64,000 nucleotides of DNA. It comes from Pseudodesulfovibrio aespoeensis Aspo-2 (GTDB taxonomy: Bacteria; Desulfobacterota; Desulfovibrionia; Desulfovibrionales; Desulfovibrionaceae). The notes under the pieces were generated by a model that worked only from the letters and a program-made list of their open reading frames with translations, was not told the origin of the DNA and did no database searches. Both the position numbers and the translations under genes were made by a program. The stretch spans positions 930,001-994,000 of the forward strand of contig NC_014844.1 in the NCBI RefSeq assembly GCF_000176915.2, written 5' to 3'. Position 1 is the stretch's first letter. Each line of letters starts with the position of its first letter. This document shows positions 1-8,738 of this stretch, in pieces.

Positions 1-160
1 GTCATTGAATCCCTGTGTTCACGTCGCGTCCGCTTTCCGGCAAGTGTGCCTGATCGCGCCCGGTTCCACAAGGCCGCCCCCCATCCGGCAGAGTCGGAGT
101 GTCGTCCGTTCGCATCAGAGTAATCGCGCCCGGATGCGGGAAGGTTACACCGGCATGGGG

Positions 161-189
161 TTGTTGCCCGGCAGCCGCGGGCGTATACT
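161..189 (+). promoter_or_regulatory. sigma-70-type promoter for the 246 gene
   Basis: TTGTTG at 161-166 and TATACT at 184-189 are separated by 17 nt, close to the sigma-70 consensus. They lie about 57 nt upstream of the ATG at 246 and just before the inverted repeat at 199-229. Confidence 0.5.
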
Positions 190-198
190 GAGCCGGGG

Positions 199-229
199 CG
201 GCCATTGCCGCCAGAACCGGCAATGGCCG
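199..229 (+). promoter_or_regulatory. perfect 12-bp inverted repeat in 5' leader
   Basis: The arms 199-210 and 218-229 are perfectly complementary with a 7-nt loop. The hairpin would form at the very start of the transcript from the promoter above and ends 16 nt before the ATG. No T-run follows, so it is not a plain terminator. It may be a 5' stabilising stem or a protein-binding operator. Confidence 0.5.
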
Positions 230-245
230 CGAAAAGGGGAGATTC

Positions 246-545
246 ATGAGCGAATGCGTGTATGTGTCGGCAGTGGTGAGCGCCAGGGAAGGATGCGGGG
301 CTGCGCTTGAGCGGGAGCTGGGCCGGGTGGTGCCCCTGGTCCGGGCCGAGGCGGGCTGTGCTCGCTATGATCTGCATCGGAGCGACAGCGGCGACGCCTT
401 TCTCTTTTACGAGATATGGGAGAGCGATGCGGCCCTGGCCGCCCACGGCAGGACCGCGCACATGGCCGCCATGCGCGCGGCCACGGCAGAGCTGGTGGCA
501 GGCCCGGCAGCGGTCGCCATCTGGCGCGCCCTGGACGTGGCCTGA
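246..545 (+). CDS. antibiotic biosynthesis monooxygenase (ABM/YgiN-like) domain protein
   Basis: A 99-residue protein with the length and pattern of the ABM/YgiN dimeric ferredoxin-like fold: an N-terminal beta strand (YVSAVVSAREG), a helix, then a central RYDLHRS strand, FLFYEIWES, and the closing helix with the family-typical AHGRTAHMAAM segment. YgiN-like proteins are putative quinol monooxygenases or small-molecule-binding dimers; the substrate here cannot be deduced. The ATG at 246 follows GGGGAG at 236-241. It stands alone with its own promoter, upstream of a regulator in the same direction. Confidence 0.8.
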   Translation: MSECVYVSAVVSAREGCGAALERELGRVVPLVRAEAGCARYDLHRSDSGDAFLFYEIWESDAALAAHGRTAHMAAMRAATAELVAGPAAVAIWRALDVA

Positions 546-563
546 TCGGGACGGCCCGCTGTT

Positions 564-592
564 TTTACATATCGCCGTGGGCATGGTATGGT
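564..592 (+). promoter_or_regulatory. sigma-70-type promoter for the LuxR-type regulator
   Basis: TTTACA at 564-569 and TATGGT at 587-592 are spaced 17 nt apart and lie about 70 nt before the ATG at 663. Confidence 0.45.
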
Positions 593-662
593 GTGATACT
601 CTGCCAAGCCGTTAAACTCCGCCAGTGTTTCCCGGCATGGCGCAAAACAGCCCCGGGCTGCC

Positions 663-1931
663 ATGGACCATGATCCGAATATGCGCACTGATCCGAGCAT
701 AACCCCCTTGTCCGACACGGGCGATGTCATCGACGCCTGGAGCGATCTGGTGCTCTTTGCCGATGCTCAGGGCACGGTGCGCGCGACCAGGGGCCAGCCC
801 TTGGGCTATCTGCCCGGCTGCGACCGGACGGGTGAGCCCTTTTGGCACGGATTGGCACTGGGCACCGGCTCGCTGGCCGAGACCCTGGAGCGGTTCCCGG
901 CCATGAGCATCCACCATATCGCCTGCTCTGGGGGGCGGAATTATCTGTTGCGTATCATTCCGCTGTCCGATGTCGTGGCCCGCGAGGGCGGGTTTGTGGT
1001 CGTGGCCACGGACAACCGGCCCATGGAGACCCTGTACGAGAGCTACGAGGAGCGGCTGGGCGACAACATCTCGGCCCTGTCCGACTCCATCACCCTGTTC
1101 AACGCCCTATTCGACACGGCCAAAGACCCGACCTTTCTCATGAGTCCCGCCGGAGTGGTCTTGTCGGCCAATGCGGCAGCCGGGGCGCGTCTGGCCCAGG
1201 CCGGTCCCGACCAGTCCCGCGACATGCCGGGCCTGGGCATGGAAGCCGTGCTGGCGGGCGACTCCAGCCGGATCGTGCGCCGGGCCATGGACGCGCTCGA
1301 CCCCGGCAAGGTCTGGACAGGCCGTGTGACCGGGGCCGACGACGCGGGCGGGTTTCCTGCCGAGGCCACGTTGCGTCGCGTCCGGCTGACCGGTCACTCC
1401 CTGTTCCAGCTCATCCTGCACGATCTCTCGCCCCAGGTGGAGCTGCGCGCGGACCTGCGCGACCAGAAGGCCGAAGTGGAGAAGATGAACATCGCCCTGA
1501 CGCGGGTCATCAAGGCCGTGGAGGAAGACCGGCGGGAAATGCGCCAGACCCTGACCAGCCAGGTCCGGCAGCAGATGCTGCCCGCCTTGGACCGCATCGC
1601 CAGGGCCGAGGCCGCGGACGTGCGCGAGGGCTACCGGGCGGTCATCGAGGAGCGGCTGGCCGATTTGGCCGGGGGCGACTTTTCCGGGCAGGCCGGGGTC
1701 GGACAGGCCGGGGTCGGCCAGGACACGGCCCTCTACCGACTCTCCCCCCGCGAGATGGAGGTCTGCCAGCTCATCCAGCTCGGCAGGACCGGCGCGGAAA
1801 TAGCCGGGCTGCTCAACCTCGCCTTTGAGACCATCCAGACCCACCGCAAGAACATCCGGAAAAAACTCGGCCTGCGTGGCACCCGGACCTCGCTCCACGC
1901 CTACCTGCGCCAGAAGCCTCCCTTGTCCTGA
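663..1931 (+). CDS. PAS-domain LuxR-family transcriptional regulator
   Basis: A 422-residue cytoplasmic regulator. The C-terminus (about 360-415) is a GerE/LuxR helix-turn-helix beginning LSPREMEVCQLIQLG and ending in the recognition helix FETIQTHRKNIRKKLGL. The N-terminal 350 residues contain two PAS-like segments (about 30-130 and 150-265) and a charged helical linker (about 265-345, with ADLRDQKAEVEKMNIALTRV). The architecture suggests a one-component sensor, since no receiver Asp pocket is seen. It has a good promoter upstream and precedes the transporter/abl operon by about 310 bp, so it is a candidate regulator of it; this is inference. A second in-frame ATG at 681 is possible. Confidence 0.85.
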   Translation: MDHDPNMRTDPSITPLSDTGDVIDAWSDLVLFADAQGTVRATRGQPLGYLPGCDRTGEPFWHGLALGTGSLAETLERFPAMSIHHIACSGGRNYLLRIIPLSDVVAREGGFVVVATDNRPMETLYESYEERLGDNISALSDSITLFNALFDTAKDPTFLMSPAGVVLSANAAAGARLAQAGPDQSRDMPGLGMEAVLAGDSSRIVRRAMDALDPGKVWTGRVTGADDAGGFPAEATLRRVRLTGHSLFQLILHDLSPQVELRADLRDQKAEVEKMNIALTRVIKAVEEDRREMRQTLTSQVRQQMLPALDRIARAEAADVREGYRAVIEERLADLAGGDFSGQAGVGQAGVGQDTALYRLSPREMEVCQLIQLGRTGAEIAGLLNLAFETIQTHRKNIRKKLGLRGTRTSLHAYLRQKPPLS

Positions 1932-1935
1932 TATC

Positions 1936-1957
1936 TCGGGTATCCCCGTATACCCGA
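1936..1957 (+). terminator. short stem-loop after the LuxR-type gene
   Basis: Arms 1936-1943 and 1950-1957 form an 8-bp stem with a 6-nt loop, 5 nt after the stop codon. The following bases are C/T-rich rather than a clean T-run, so it would be a weak or Rho-assisted terminator. Confidence 0.35.
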
Positions 1958-2043
1958 AACATCCCCGCTTTCCCCCCTTGTTCCGCATCGCGTGATGGTG
2001 TTCACTGTCTGTGAATGCGGCATGTCAAATCTGTCGTCAGAAC

Positions 2044-2235
2044 ATGATGCAAAAAACAAGCAATATCATATTGAGTGACGGTGCGACGATTGGACTGCTC
2101 GTCGCGGTGACGTGTATCATTATCGCACTCTCGGCTGGTTTCGCGCTCGATGCTCCATTTGATTTTTCCGACAGCGTCGAGCTCGACGGAAGATTCATCA
2201 TCATGCCGAGAAACTGCTACCTCATCAAACCATAG
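2044..2235 (+). CDS. possible small single-span membrane protein or leader peptide
   Basis: A 63-residue reading frame with one plausible membrane span (about residues 15-37, rich in I, V, L and A) in a locally AT-richer stretch. Its TAG stop abuts the GGAG that serves the next gene, so translational coupling to the binding-protein gene is possible. I see no good ribosome-binding site, and an alternative GTG start lies at 2011. I do not recognise it. It may be non-coding leader sequence of the transporter operon. Confidence 0.25.
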   Translation: MMQKTSNIILSDGATIGLLVAVTCIIIALSAGFALDAPFDFSDSVELDGRFIIMPRNCYLIKP

Positions 2236-2243
2236 GAGCTTTC

Positions 2244-3029
2244 ATGAAGACTTTCTTGCGCTCGCTGGCCGTTCTGACGGTCACGGTTCTGCTGCTCGGT
2301 TTGGCCGCCTGTGCCGATACCGAAACCGATTCCCTTCAACGCGTGAAAAATGCTGGCGAAATCAGCTTTGCCATGAGCGGTGGCTATCCCCCGTTCAATT
2401 TCTACAGCCAGGACAACGAACTGGTGGGGTTTGACGTGGATGTGGCCCGCGAGGTGGCCACGCGCATGGGCCTGACCCTCAAGCCGGTGACCACCGAGTG
2501 GAGCGGCATTATCGAGGGGCTGCGCTCGGGCGTCTACGACGGCATCCTGGGCAGCATGGCCGTGACTGAGGACCGGCTCAAGGTCGTCAACTTCTCCACC
2601 CCCTATTACTATTCCGGCGCACAGCTGATGGTCAAAAGCGGTTCGCCGCTCGCTTTGCCCGCCGATATCAAGGGCAGGATCGTGGGCGTGGTCACGGGCA
2701 CCACCTTTGCCGACGACGCGGCAAAGCTCGGCGCGGGCGAGGTCAAGCTCTACAAGGACGACACCCAGACCCTGACCGAGCTGTCGAGCGGGGTGGTGGA
2801 CGGCGTGATCACCGACCGTGTGGTGGGCGTCAACGCCATGAATTCCGGCAAGTTCGACATCGTCCCTCTGGGCGCGCCCCTGCGTAGCGAGGACATTGCC
2901 GTGGCCTTCAACAAGGACGACACGACCCTGCTGGCCGAGGTGGACCGGATACTCGCGGCCATGCACGAGGACGGGACTCTCGCCCGCCTGAGCGTCAAGT
3001 GGCTGAAGACCGACATCACCACCAAGTAG
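2244..3029 (+). CDS. amino-acid ABC transporter substrate-binding lipoprotein
   Basis: A 261-residue family-3 solute-binding protein. The signal peptide ends in a lipobox (LGLAAC), so the mature protein should be lipid-anchored with the binding site in the periplasm. Family signatures are visible: GYPPFNFYSQDNELVGFDVD near residues 50-70, the hinge region with LRSGVYDGILGSMAVTEDR, and the C-terminal DGTLARLSVKWL. It is the first gene of an importer that runs into ablA and ablB, so lysine or another basic amino acid is the best guess for the ligand, inferred from context only. The ATG at 2244 follows AGGAG at 2235-2239. Confidence 0.9.
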   Translation: MKTFLRSLAVLTVTVLLLGLAACADTETDSLQRVKNAGEISFAMSGGYPPFNFYSQDNELVGFDVDVAREVATRMGLTLKPVTTEWSGIIEGLRSGVYDGILGSMAVTEDRLKVVNFSTPYYYSGAQLMVKSGSPLALPADIKGRIVGVVTGTTFADDAAKLGAGEVKLYKDDTQTLTELSSGVVDGVITDRVVGVNAMNSGKFDIVPLGAPLRSEDIAVAFNKDDTTLLAEVDRILAAMHEDGTLARLSVKWLKTDITTK

Positions 3030-3033
3030 CTTG

Positions 3034-3088
3034 GCCGCCTGTGGCGGCGCCCGACAATCCATTGGCCGGAGCCGCGCGCTCCGGCCAA
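3034..3088 (+). other. two intra-operon stem-loops
   Basis: A 6-bp stem (3034-3039 with 3043-3048) is followed by a perfect 11-bp stem (3062-3072 with 3078-3088, loop CGCGC). They lie between the binding-protein and permease genes. Such hairpins commonly protect the 3' end of binding-protein mRNA so that it accumulates above the membrane components. No T-run follows. Confidence 0.55.
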
Positions 3089-3119
3089 CCACAATCCTCA
3101 AACATACCGGACACACTGC

Positions 3120-3776
3120 ATGTATTTTGATATCGCGGTCCTTCCCAAATATTTGCCCTATTTCATCCCGGCGGCGTGGATGACCCTCAAGGTCTCGGCC
3201 CTGGGCATCCTGCTCGGGGTGTGTCTTGGGCTGGGGACCGCGTTCATGCGCATCTCGCCCAGGCGAGTCTTGCATCTTCCGGCCCGGGCCTACATCTACC
3301 TCGTGCGCGGCACGCCGCTGCTGCTCCAGCTGCTGTTCATTTATTTCGGCCTGCGCAGCTTGGCCGGGCTGAGCGCCCTGACCTCGGCGGTTCTGGCTCT
3401 GGGCATCCACAACGGCGCGTATATCGCGGAGATATTCCGGGGGGCCATCGTCTCCATCTCAAACGGGCAGATGGAGGCCGCGCGCAGCCTGGGCATGCCC
3501 TATCCGCGCGCCATGTTGCGCATCATCCTGCCCCAGGCACTCAAGCGCGCGGTGCCGTCGCTGGGCAACCAGTTCATCATCGCCCTCAAGGACTCGTCCC
3601 TGGCCAGCACCATCACCATCAACGAGCTGTTGCTCAAGTCGCAGCAACTGGCCTCGTCCAATTTCATGATGATGGAGATGCTGTTTATCGCGGCCCTGTT
3701 CTACCTGTTTTACACCGCCATTTTCAGCTGGCTCTTCCGCCGCCTGGAGTCGAGGCTCGATGTCTCGACGCAGTAA
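3120..3776 (+). CDS. amino-acid ABC transporter permease
   Basis: A 218-residue inner-membrane permease of the HisM/GlnP family with several hydrophobic spans. The family EAA loop that contacts the ATPase is visible as [23 protein letters not shown] near residues 122-144. The N-terminus ([22 protein letters not shown]) and the [18 protein letters not shown] segment are also typical. One permease gene is present, so it probably acts as a homodimer. It follows the binding-protein gene after a hairpin-containing 90-bp spacer. Confidence 0.92.
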   Translation: MYFDIAVLPKYLPYFIPAAWMTLKVSALGILLGVCLGLGTAFMRISPRRVLHLPARAYIYLVRGTPLLLQLLFIYFGLRSLAGLSALTSAVLALGIHNGAYIAEIFRGAIVSISNGQMEAARSLGMPYPRAMLRIILPQALKRAVPSLGNQFIIALKDSSLASTITINELLLKSQQLASSNFMMMEMLFIAALFYLFYTAIFSWLFRRLESRLDVSTQ

Positions 3777-3855
3777 CCCCGGCAGGGGGCCGCACAGGCG
3801 CGGCCAGACAACGGCAAGACGGCGAAAGAGAATCTTCAACCAACGGGAGGGCGCG

Positions 3856-4593
<738 letters not shown>

Positions 4594-4606
4594 CAAGGGA
4601 GAGACA

Positions 4607-5920
4607 TTGACCATATTCAACGAACATCAGCAGGAGGTTGCCAGAACCCTGCGCAACTCGGTTTCCCGGTCCGACTGGACCGACTGGAAATGGCAGGTGC
4701 GCAACGCCGTCAAGACCGTGGACGATTTCGAGCGCGTGCTCGGCATCGAGTTCCCGGCCAGGAAGAAGCGAGTCTATGAACAGACCCTGGGCAAGTTTCC
4801 CATGGCCGTGACGCCATACTACCTGTCGCTCATCGATGTGGACGACTACGCCAACGATCCGGTCTTTCTCCAGTCGTTCCCCAGCCCGGAGGAGCTGAAG
4901 ATAGGCCGCTACGACATGACCGACCCCCTGCACGAGGACGAGGACAGTCCGGTGCCGGGCATCACCCACCGCTATCCCGACAGGGTGCTCTTCCACGTCA
5001 GCAACACCTGCGCCATGTACTGCCGCCACTGCACGCGCAAGCGCAAGGTGGGCGATGTGGACTCCATCCCCTCGCGCGACAATCTTGAACGCGGGCTGGA
5101 ATACATCCGCAACACCCCGCAGGTGCGCGACGTGCTCCTGTCCGGCGGCGATCCGCTGATGCTCTCGGACGAAAAGCTCGACTGGCTGCTGACCGAGATC
5201 CGGGCCATCGACCACGTGGAAGTGGTGCGCATCGGCACCCGCACGCCCGTGGTTTTGCCCTACCGCATCACCGACGAGTTGGTGTCCATGCTCGCAAAGC
5301 ATCACCCGCTGTGGCTCAATACCCATTTCAACCATCCGCGCGAGCTGACCGCCTCGTCGCGGCGGGCCATCCAGCGGCTGGCCGATGCGGGCATCCCGCT
5401 GGGCAACCAGTCCGTGCTCCTGGCCGGGGTCAACGACTGCCAGCGGCTCATCCGCACGCTCAACCTGAAGCTGATCAAGAACCGCATCAGGCCGTACTAC
5501 CTTTACCAGTGCGACCTCTCGGAAGGGCTGACCCATTTCCGCACGCCCATCGGCAAGGGCATCGAGATCATCGAGAGCCTGCGCGGTCACACCAGCGGTT
5601 TTTCCGTGCCCACCTACGTGGTGGATGCGCCGGGCGGGGGCGGCAAGATCCCGGTCATGCCCAACTACGTGGTTTCCTGGGGGCCGAACAAGGTGGTGTT
5701 GCGCAACTACGAGGGCGTCATCACCACCTATCACGAGCCTGAGAGCTATGAGGCAAAGTATTGCGACCGTGAGTGCGCCAAGTGCAACCTCCAGCTCAAG
5801 GAGGACGACGCCGAGGAAAAGGCCATCGGTATCGAGAGATTGCTCTCGGACTGGGACGAATGCACCAGCCTGACGCCCGAAAGCAACGAGCGCATGGGGA
5901 GGCGTGACGATGCCGCATGA
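4607..5920 (+). CDS. ablA: lysine 2,3-aminomutase (KamA family)
   Basis: A 437-residue radical SAM/PLP enzyme that converts L-lysine to L-beta-lysine. The radical SAM cluster motif is CAMYCRHC (Cys135, Cys139, Cys142). The PLP-lysine region reads [16 protein letters not shown], and the C-terminal zinc-type cysteine group is [11 protein letters not shown] at 4607 is the start, preceded by AAGGGAGAG. It overlaps ablB by 11 nt, the arrangement seen for ablAB pairs that make the compatible solute N-epsilon-acetyl-beta-lysine. Co-transcription with the upstream amino-acid importer is likely. Confidence 0.93.
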   Translation: MTIFNEHQQEVARTLRNSVSRSDWTDWKWQVRNAVKTVDDFERVLGIEFPARKKRVYEQTLGKFPMAVTPYYLSLIDVDDYANDPVFLQSFPSPEELKIGRYDMTDPLHEDEDSPVPGITHRYPDRVLFHVSNTCAMYCRHCTRKRKVGDVDSIPSRDNLERGLEYIRNTPQVRDVLLSGGDPLMLSDEKLDWLLTEIRAIDHVEVVRIGTRTPVVLPYRITDELVSMLAKHHPLWLNTHFNHPRELTASSRRAIQRLADAGIPLGNQSVLLAGVNDCQRLIRTLNLKLIKNRIRPYYLYQCDLSEGLTHFRTPIGKGIEIIESLRGHTSGFSVPTYVVDAPGGGGKIPVMPNYVVSWGPNKVVLRNYEGVITTYHEPESYEAKYCDRECAKCNLQLKEDDAEEKAIGIERLLSDWDECTSLTPESNERMGRRDDAA

Positions 5921-6749
5921 TCAAGTCACCCGGCTGGGCAACTCCATTGTCCAGCACGGCCCGGCCAACGACCGGGTCTACCTGATGAAGCTCGACCGGG
6001 CTGACCTGCCCGGCATCGTGGACGCCATGCACGCCCTTGGCCGGGAGCGCGGCTACACCAAGCTCTTTGCCAAGGTTCCCGCCGACGCGGCGGATCATTT
6101 CTCCCGGCGCGGCTTTGTCAACGAGGCGCGGGTTCCGGGCATGCGCCGGGGCGAGGCGAGCGCCTGCTTCATGAGCCGCTACTTGGCCCGCAGACGCGGC
6201 GTGCCGTCCAACCCGGAGCGCCTCGCCGATGTCCTCGACGTGGCCGAGCGCAAGTCGCGCACGCCCGCCGTGGCCGCGTCGGGTCCGGCTGTGGTCCGTC
6301 TGGGCCATGAACACGCCGACGCCCTGGCCGCGCTCTACGGCTCGGTGTTCGAGACCTATCCCTTTCCCATCTCGGACCCTGGCTACCTGCACGAGGCCAT
6401 GGATTCGGACGTGGCCTTCTTCGGCATCCCGGCCAAGGACGGGCTGGCCGCAGCCGCGTCCGCCGAGATGGACATGGGCTGGAAATGCTCGGAGATGACG
6501 GATTTCGCCACCCTGCCAGCCCTGCGCGGCAGAGGCGCGGCAGGGCGGCTGCTGGCCCGCATGGAGGACGCCGTGCGCGACAAGGGCATCCGCACCGCCT
6601 ACACCATTGCCCGCGCCGCCAGCTATGGCATGAACACGGTCTTTGCCCGCGCGGGATACCGCTACGGCGGCACCCTGCACAACAACACCCAGATCGCCGG
6701 GCGGCTTGAGAGCATGAACGTCTGGCACCGGCGGCTCGCCGCCCGCTGA
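5910..6749 (+). CDS. ablB: beta-lysine N-epsilon-acetyltransferase
   Basis: A 279-residue protein completing N-epsilon-acetyl-beta-lysine synthesis with ablA. The C-terminal half is a GNAT domain with the acetyl-CoA loop [15 protein letters not shown] and the typical ending [28 protein letters not shown]. The N-terminal half ([15 protein letters not shown], then [17 protein letters not shown]) is the other half characteristic of AblB. ATG at 5910 fits GGGGAGG at 5896-5902 best; a GTG at 5904 is in frame. The gene overlaps the end of ablA. Its last codons are part of a 27-bp repeat found again at 8432-8458. Confidence 0.9.
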   Translation: MPHDQVTRLGNSIVQHGPANDRVYLMKLDRADLPGIVDAMHALGRERGYTKLFAKVPADAADHFSRRGFVNEARVPGMRRGEASACFMSRYLARRRGVPSNPERLADVLDVAERKSRTPAVAASGPAVVRLGHEHADALAALYGSVFETYPFPISDPGYLHEAMDSDVAFFGIPAKDGLAAAASAEMDMGWKCSEMTDFATLPALRGRGAAGRLLARMEDAVRDKGIRTAYTIARAASYGMNTVFARAGYRYGGTLHNNTQIAGRLESMNVWHRRLAAR

Positions 6750-6760
6750 CGCGGTCCGTC
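6734..6760 (+). repeat. direct repeat copy A (ablB 3' end)
   Basis: 27 bp identical at 25 positions to 8432-8458, including an uninterrupted 18-bp core (6738-6755). It spans the last codons and stop of ablB. The two copies enclose rsgA and a short unexplained unit. Confidence 0.7.
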
Positions 6761-6782
6761 GCCTCACTTGTATCGCGCTGGC

Positions 6783-6813
6783 GGCAGAGTGGTCGAGCCT
6801 CGTCGTCTCCGCA
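6783..6813 (+). other. possible tRNA-Ser remnant
   Basis: GGCAGAGTGGTCGAG (6783-6797) matches the D-arm region common in bacterial tRNA-Ser, and GTCTCCGCA (6805-6813) resembles a tRNA-Ser 3' end; the middle of a tRNA is missing. It may be a deleted or recombined tRNA fragment next to the direct repeat, or a coincidence. Confidence 0.2.
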
Positions 6814-6821
6814 TTATAAAT

Positions 6822-6860
6822 CAGGGGTTTAGGATGAATTTCCTAAACCCCTGTTCTTCT
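6822..6860 (+). terminator. intrinsic terminator after ablB
   Basis: A perfect 13-bp stem (6822-6834 with 6841-6853, 6-nt loop) is followed by a T-rich tail (TTCTTCTATTT). It lies between the convergent ablB and rsgA genes and may serve both, better on the plus strand. Confidence 0.85.
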
Positions 6861-6963
6861 ATTTCAGCTTTCCCCCACCCTGTTTTCCATAGCGGAGAGC
6901 CGTTTTGTGAGAGCGTCGTCGTTTTAGTACAATGACACTCCATTCGTGAGCGACTTCTATTTG

Positions 6964-8052
6964 TCAGTATTTCTTACGCTTTTCCAGGCGCTTAATCTCC
7001 ATGGCAACACCTTTCCAGCGCTCCTTTTCAACGCGGTCTGCGCTTTTGTCATTGCGGGCCTGAGCATATTCCATTTCGCGTTGCATTTTACGGTAGTTCT
7101 CCAGCCGTTCTTGCATGAGTTCGCCGGAATCGACGGCATGAAGGACTGCGCAGCCGGGTTCAAGCTGGTGCAGGCAATTGGCGAAGCGGCACGATTCGGC
7201 CAAGGTTTGAATGTCGGAAAATGTCGCTTCCAGGCCATCTCCGCTTTTTGAGAAGGCGATTTCACGGATGCCTGGATTGTCCATCAACAAGCCGCCTTGG
7301 GGCATGACGATGAGCTCTCGGGAGGTCGTTGTATGACGTCCTTTGCCGACACTTGTGCTGACAGTCGCTGTCGCTTGGATGTCTTTCCCGTAAAGCATGT
7401 TCGCCAGAGACGACTTTCCCGCTCCTGAAGAGCCGAGCATGGAAGTGGTTTGTCCGATGTTCAAATAGCCGTGCAGCTCGTCGATGCCGCTTCCATCCTT
7501 TGTCGAGGTAAGGACGATGGGGACACCGAATGCAATAGTTTCGACCTCATCGCGGAATGCGTTTGGGGACTCGTGAAGGTCTGCTTTGGTTAAAATGATC
7601 ACTGGCGTCATTCCGCAATTGTAGACCAGCGCCAAGAATCGTTCTATCCGTCGCGGGTTGTAATCACGATCGAGTCCGCTGACGATGAATACCGTGTCTA
7701 TGTTGGCAGCAAGAGGCTGTTCGCGTTGAACCGTGCCTGCTTGTTTTCCCCGCGAGCCAGCTTCGCCACGGCACAGGGTGTTTTTTCGCGGGATGACACG
7801 TTTCACGACGTTTTCGTCCATGAGCACCCAATCTCCGGTAACGGGGTAGTCCAGTTGCCTGTGGTGACGTATTATCCCAGAAGGCGTGCAGAGCCATTCC
7901 CTGTGTCCATTGGTGACCAGGAATTGGTTGCGTTGGGCACTGAGAACACGGGCGACTTGGTCAAGATTGATCCCTTGGTCCGTTGCCAGCCGTTCGAAAT
8001 GATCGTTCCAGCCAAGCTGGTGAAGTGTCTCTGGAGATATGTGTAAAGTCAT
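6964..8052 (-). CDS. rsgA: ribosome small subunit-dependent GTPase A
   Basis: A 362-residue circularly permuted GTPase acting in 30S subunit maturation. The motif order is permuted: G4 ILTKAD, then G1 GSSGAGKSS, then G3 DNPGIRE. An N-terminal OB-fold segment (RNQFLVTNGHREWLCTPSG) is present, and a C-terminal zinc-binding region has Cys and His spaced as in the family (CRFANCLHQLEPGC). The C-terminus is a Lys/Arg-rich helix. Its DNA is noticeably lower in GC than its neighbours and it sits inside the segment bracketed by the 27-bp repeat, so it may be an acquired or second copy. Confidence 0.93.
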   Translation of the reverse strand: MTLHISPETLHQLGWNDHFERLATDQGINLDQVARVLSAQRNQFLVTNGHREWLCTPSGIIRHHRQLDYPVTGDWVLMDENVVKRVIPRKNTLCRGEAGSRGKQAGTVQREQPLAANIDTVFIVSGLDRDYNPRRIERFLALVYNCGMTPVIILTKADLHESPNAFRDEVETIAFGVPIVLTSTKDGSGIDELHGYLNIGQTTSMLGSSGAGKSSLANMLYGKDIQATATVSTSVGKGRHTTTSRELIVMPQGGLLMDNPGIREIAFSKSGDGLEATFSDIQTLAESCRFANCLHQLEPGCAVLHAVDSGELMQERLENYRKMQREMEYAQARNDKSADRVEKERWKGVAMEIKRLEKRKKY

Positions 8053-8167
8053 AGTAAACCCATTTCATTTTTGCCGAAAAATATCGGCACGATTGTGTCA
8101 TGGCCGGTCACAATGAGACCGGCGGCAAATTGAACGTAAAATGGGGATTATGGAAAAAGGGCACACC

Positions 8168-8195
8168 AAAAGACCTGTTTTGGTTGAAACAAGTC
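8168..8195 (-). terminator. intrinsic terminator of a short minus-strand unit
   Basis: On the minus strand, arms 8195-8187 and 8180-8172 form a 9-bp stem with one G-T pair and a 6-nt loop, followed by TTTT (8171-8168). It ends a transcript coming from the right, before rsgA begins, so a short independent transcription unit lies upstream of it. Confidence 0.5.
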
Positions 8196-8252
8196 CAGGC
8201 TGGTTGGATTCAACCATATGGATGCCGCACAAAAGCGCGGCCCAGAGGCAGC

Positions 8253-8366
8253 TTAGACCTGCGGGTTGCCCTTTTCCATCTTTTGGGCGGCAAGATCCAT
8301 GAACTGACGAAGCATCCAAACTCCTTGGTGAAGAATGCCGAAATGTTCATGGAAAAGGCGGAGCAT
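8253..8366 (-). CDS. possible small protein of 37 residues
   Basis: A minus-strand frame starting MLRLFHEHFGILHQ, with AGGAG at a good distance before its ATG. A second in-frame ATG (MLRQFMDLAAQKMEKG) also has AAGGAG directly upstream, giving a 20-residue alternative. A small GCCGC/GCGGC hairpin and then the terminator at 8168-8195 follow. I do not recognise it. It could be a small amphipathic peptide, or the RNA itself may be the product. Confidence 0.35.
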   Translation of the reverse strand: MLRLFHEHFGILHQGVWMLRQFMDLAAQKMEKGNPQV

Positions 8367-8431
8367 GTCAAGAGACTCCTGTGAAGGGTGGTAATGGAAA
8401 CGTGTCCGGTGAATGCGTCTTGAAACAGGGA

Positions 8432-8458
8432 GCTTGCCGCCCGCTGACGCGGTGCGTC
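8432..8458 (+). repeat. direct repeat copy B
   Basis: The second copy of the 27-bp repeat at 6734-6760 (25/27 identical), here in non-coding DNA. The rest of 8459-8730 holds no gene I can support; a weak 42-codon frame with a TTG start at 8535 has a hydrophobic stretch but no ribosome-binding site. Confidence 0.7.
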
Positions 8459-8738
8459 CGTCACGCAAGTTTCCTGGCCGCGAGATTTCATCATCGCAAC
8501 CGCACGATCCTACCACCCTCAGCGTGCGCAGGCATTGAAGTTTCTGGCGATTTCGTTGGCGCTGTGGCATCATGGGTTTGTTATCGTGGTCTGTATTTTC
8601 CTCTTGCGCATGGCTGTCAGGGAAGGCGAGTCTCAGGGGGTGGCCCATGGGCTTCTGCTGTAATAACTGCGCCATTGCCACAGATGAGATGTATGCATAA
8701 TACTATTTAACGTCAATTTTGCTATAGGGAGATTCAAG

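Noticed and set aside
3760-3855. 32-residue Arg-rich extension of the transporter ATPase overlapping the permease
   Set aside because: The GTG at 3856 has a clear ribosome site and family homology starts there.
8100-8384. Plus-strand 94-codon frame between rsgA and the PLC-like gene
   Set aside because: No ribosome site; it is opposite the better-supported small minus-strand frame and terminator.
8535-8663. Plus-strand 42-codon frame with a TTG start and a hydrophobic stretch
   Set aside because: No ribosome-binding site, no recognisable family, and it lies in DNA that looks generally non-coding. A small membrane protein cannot be excluded.
8253-8681. 142-codon minus-strand frame
   Set aside because: Only the last 37 codons have good translation starts; the upstream part crosses the direct repeat and lacks protein character.
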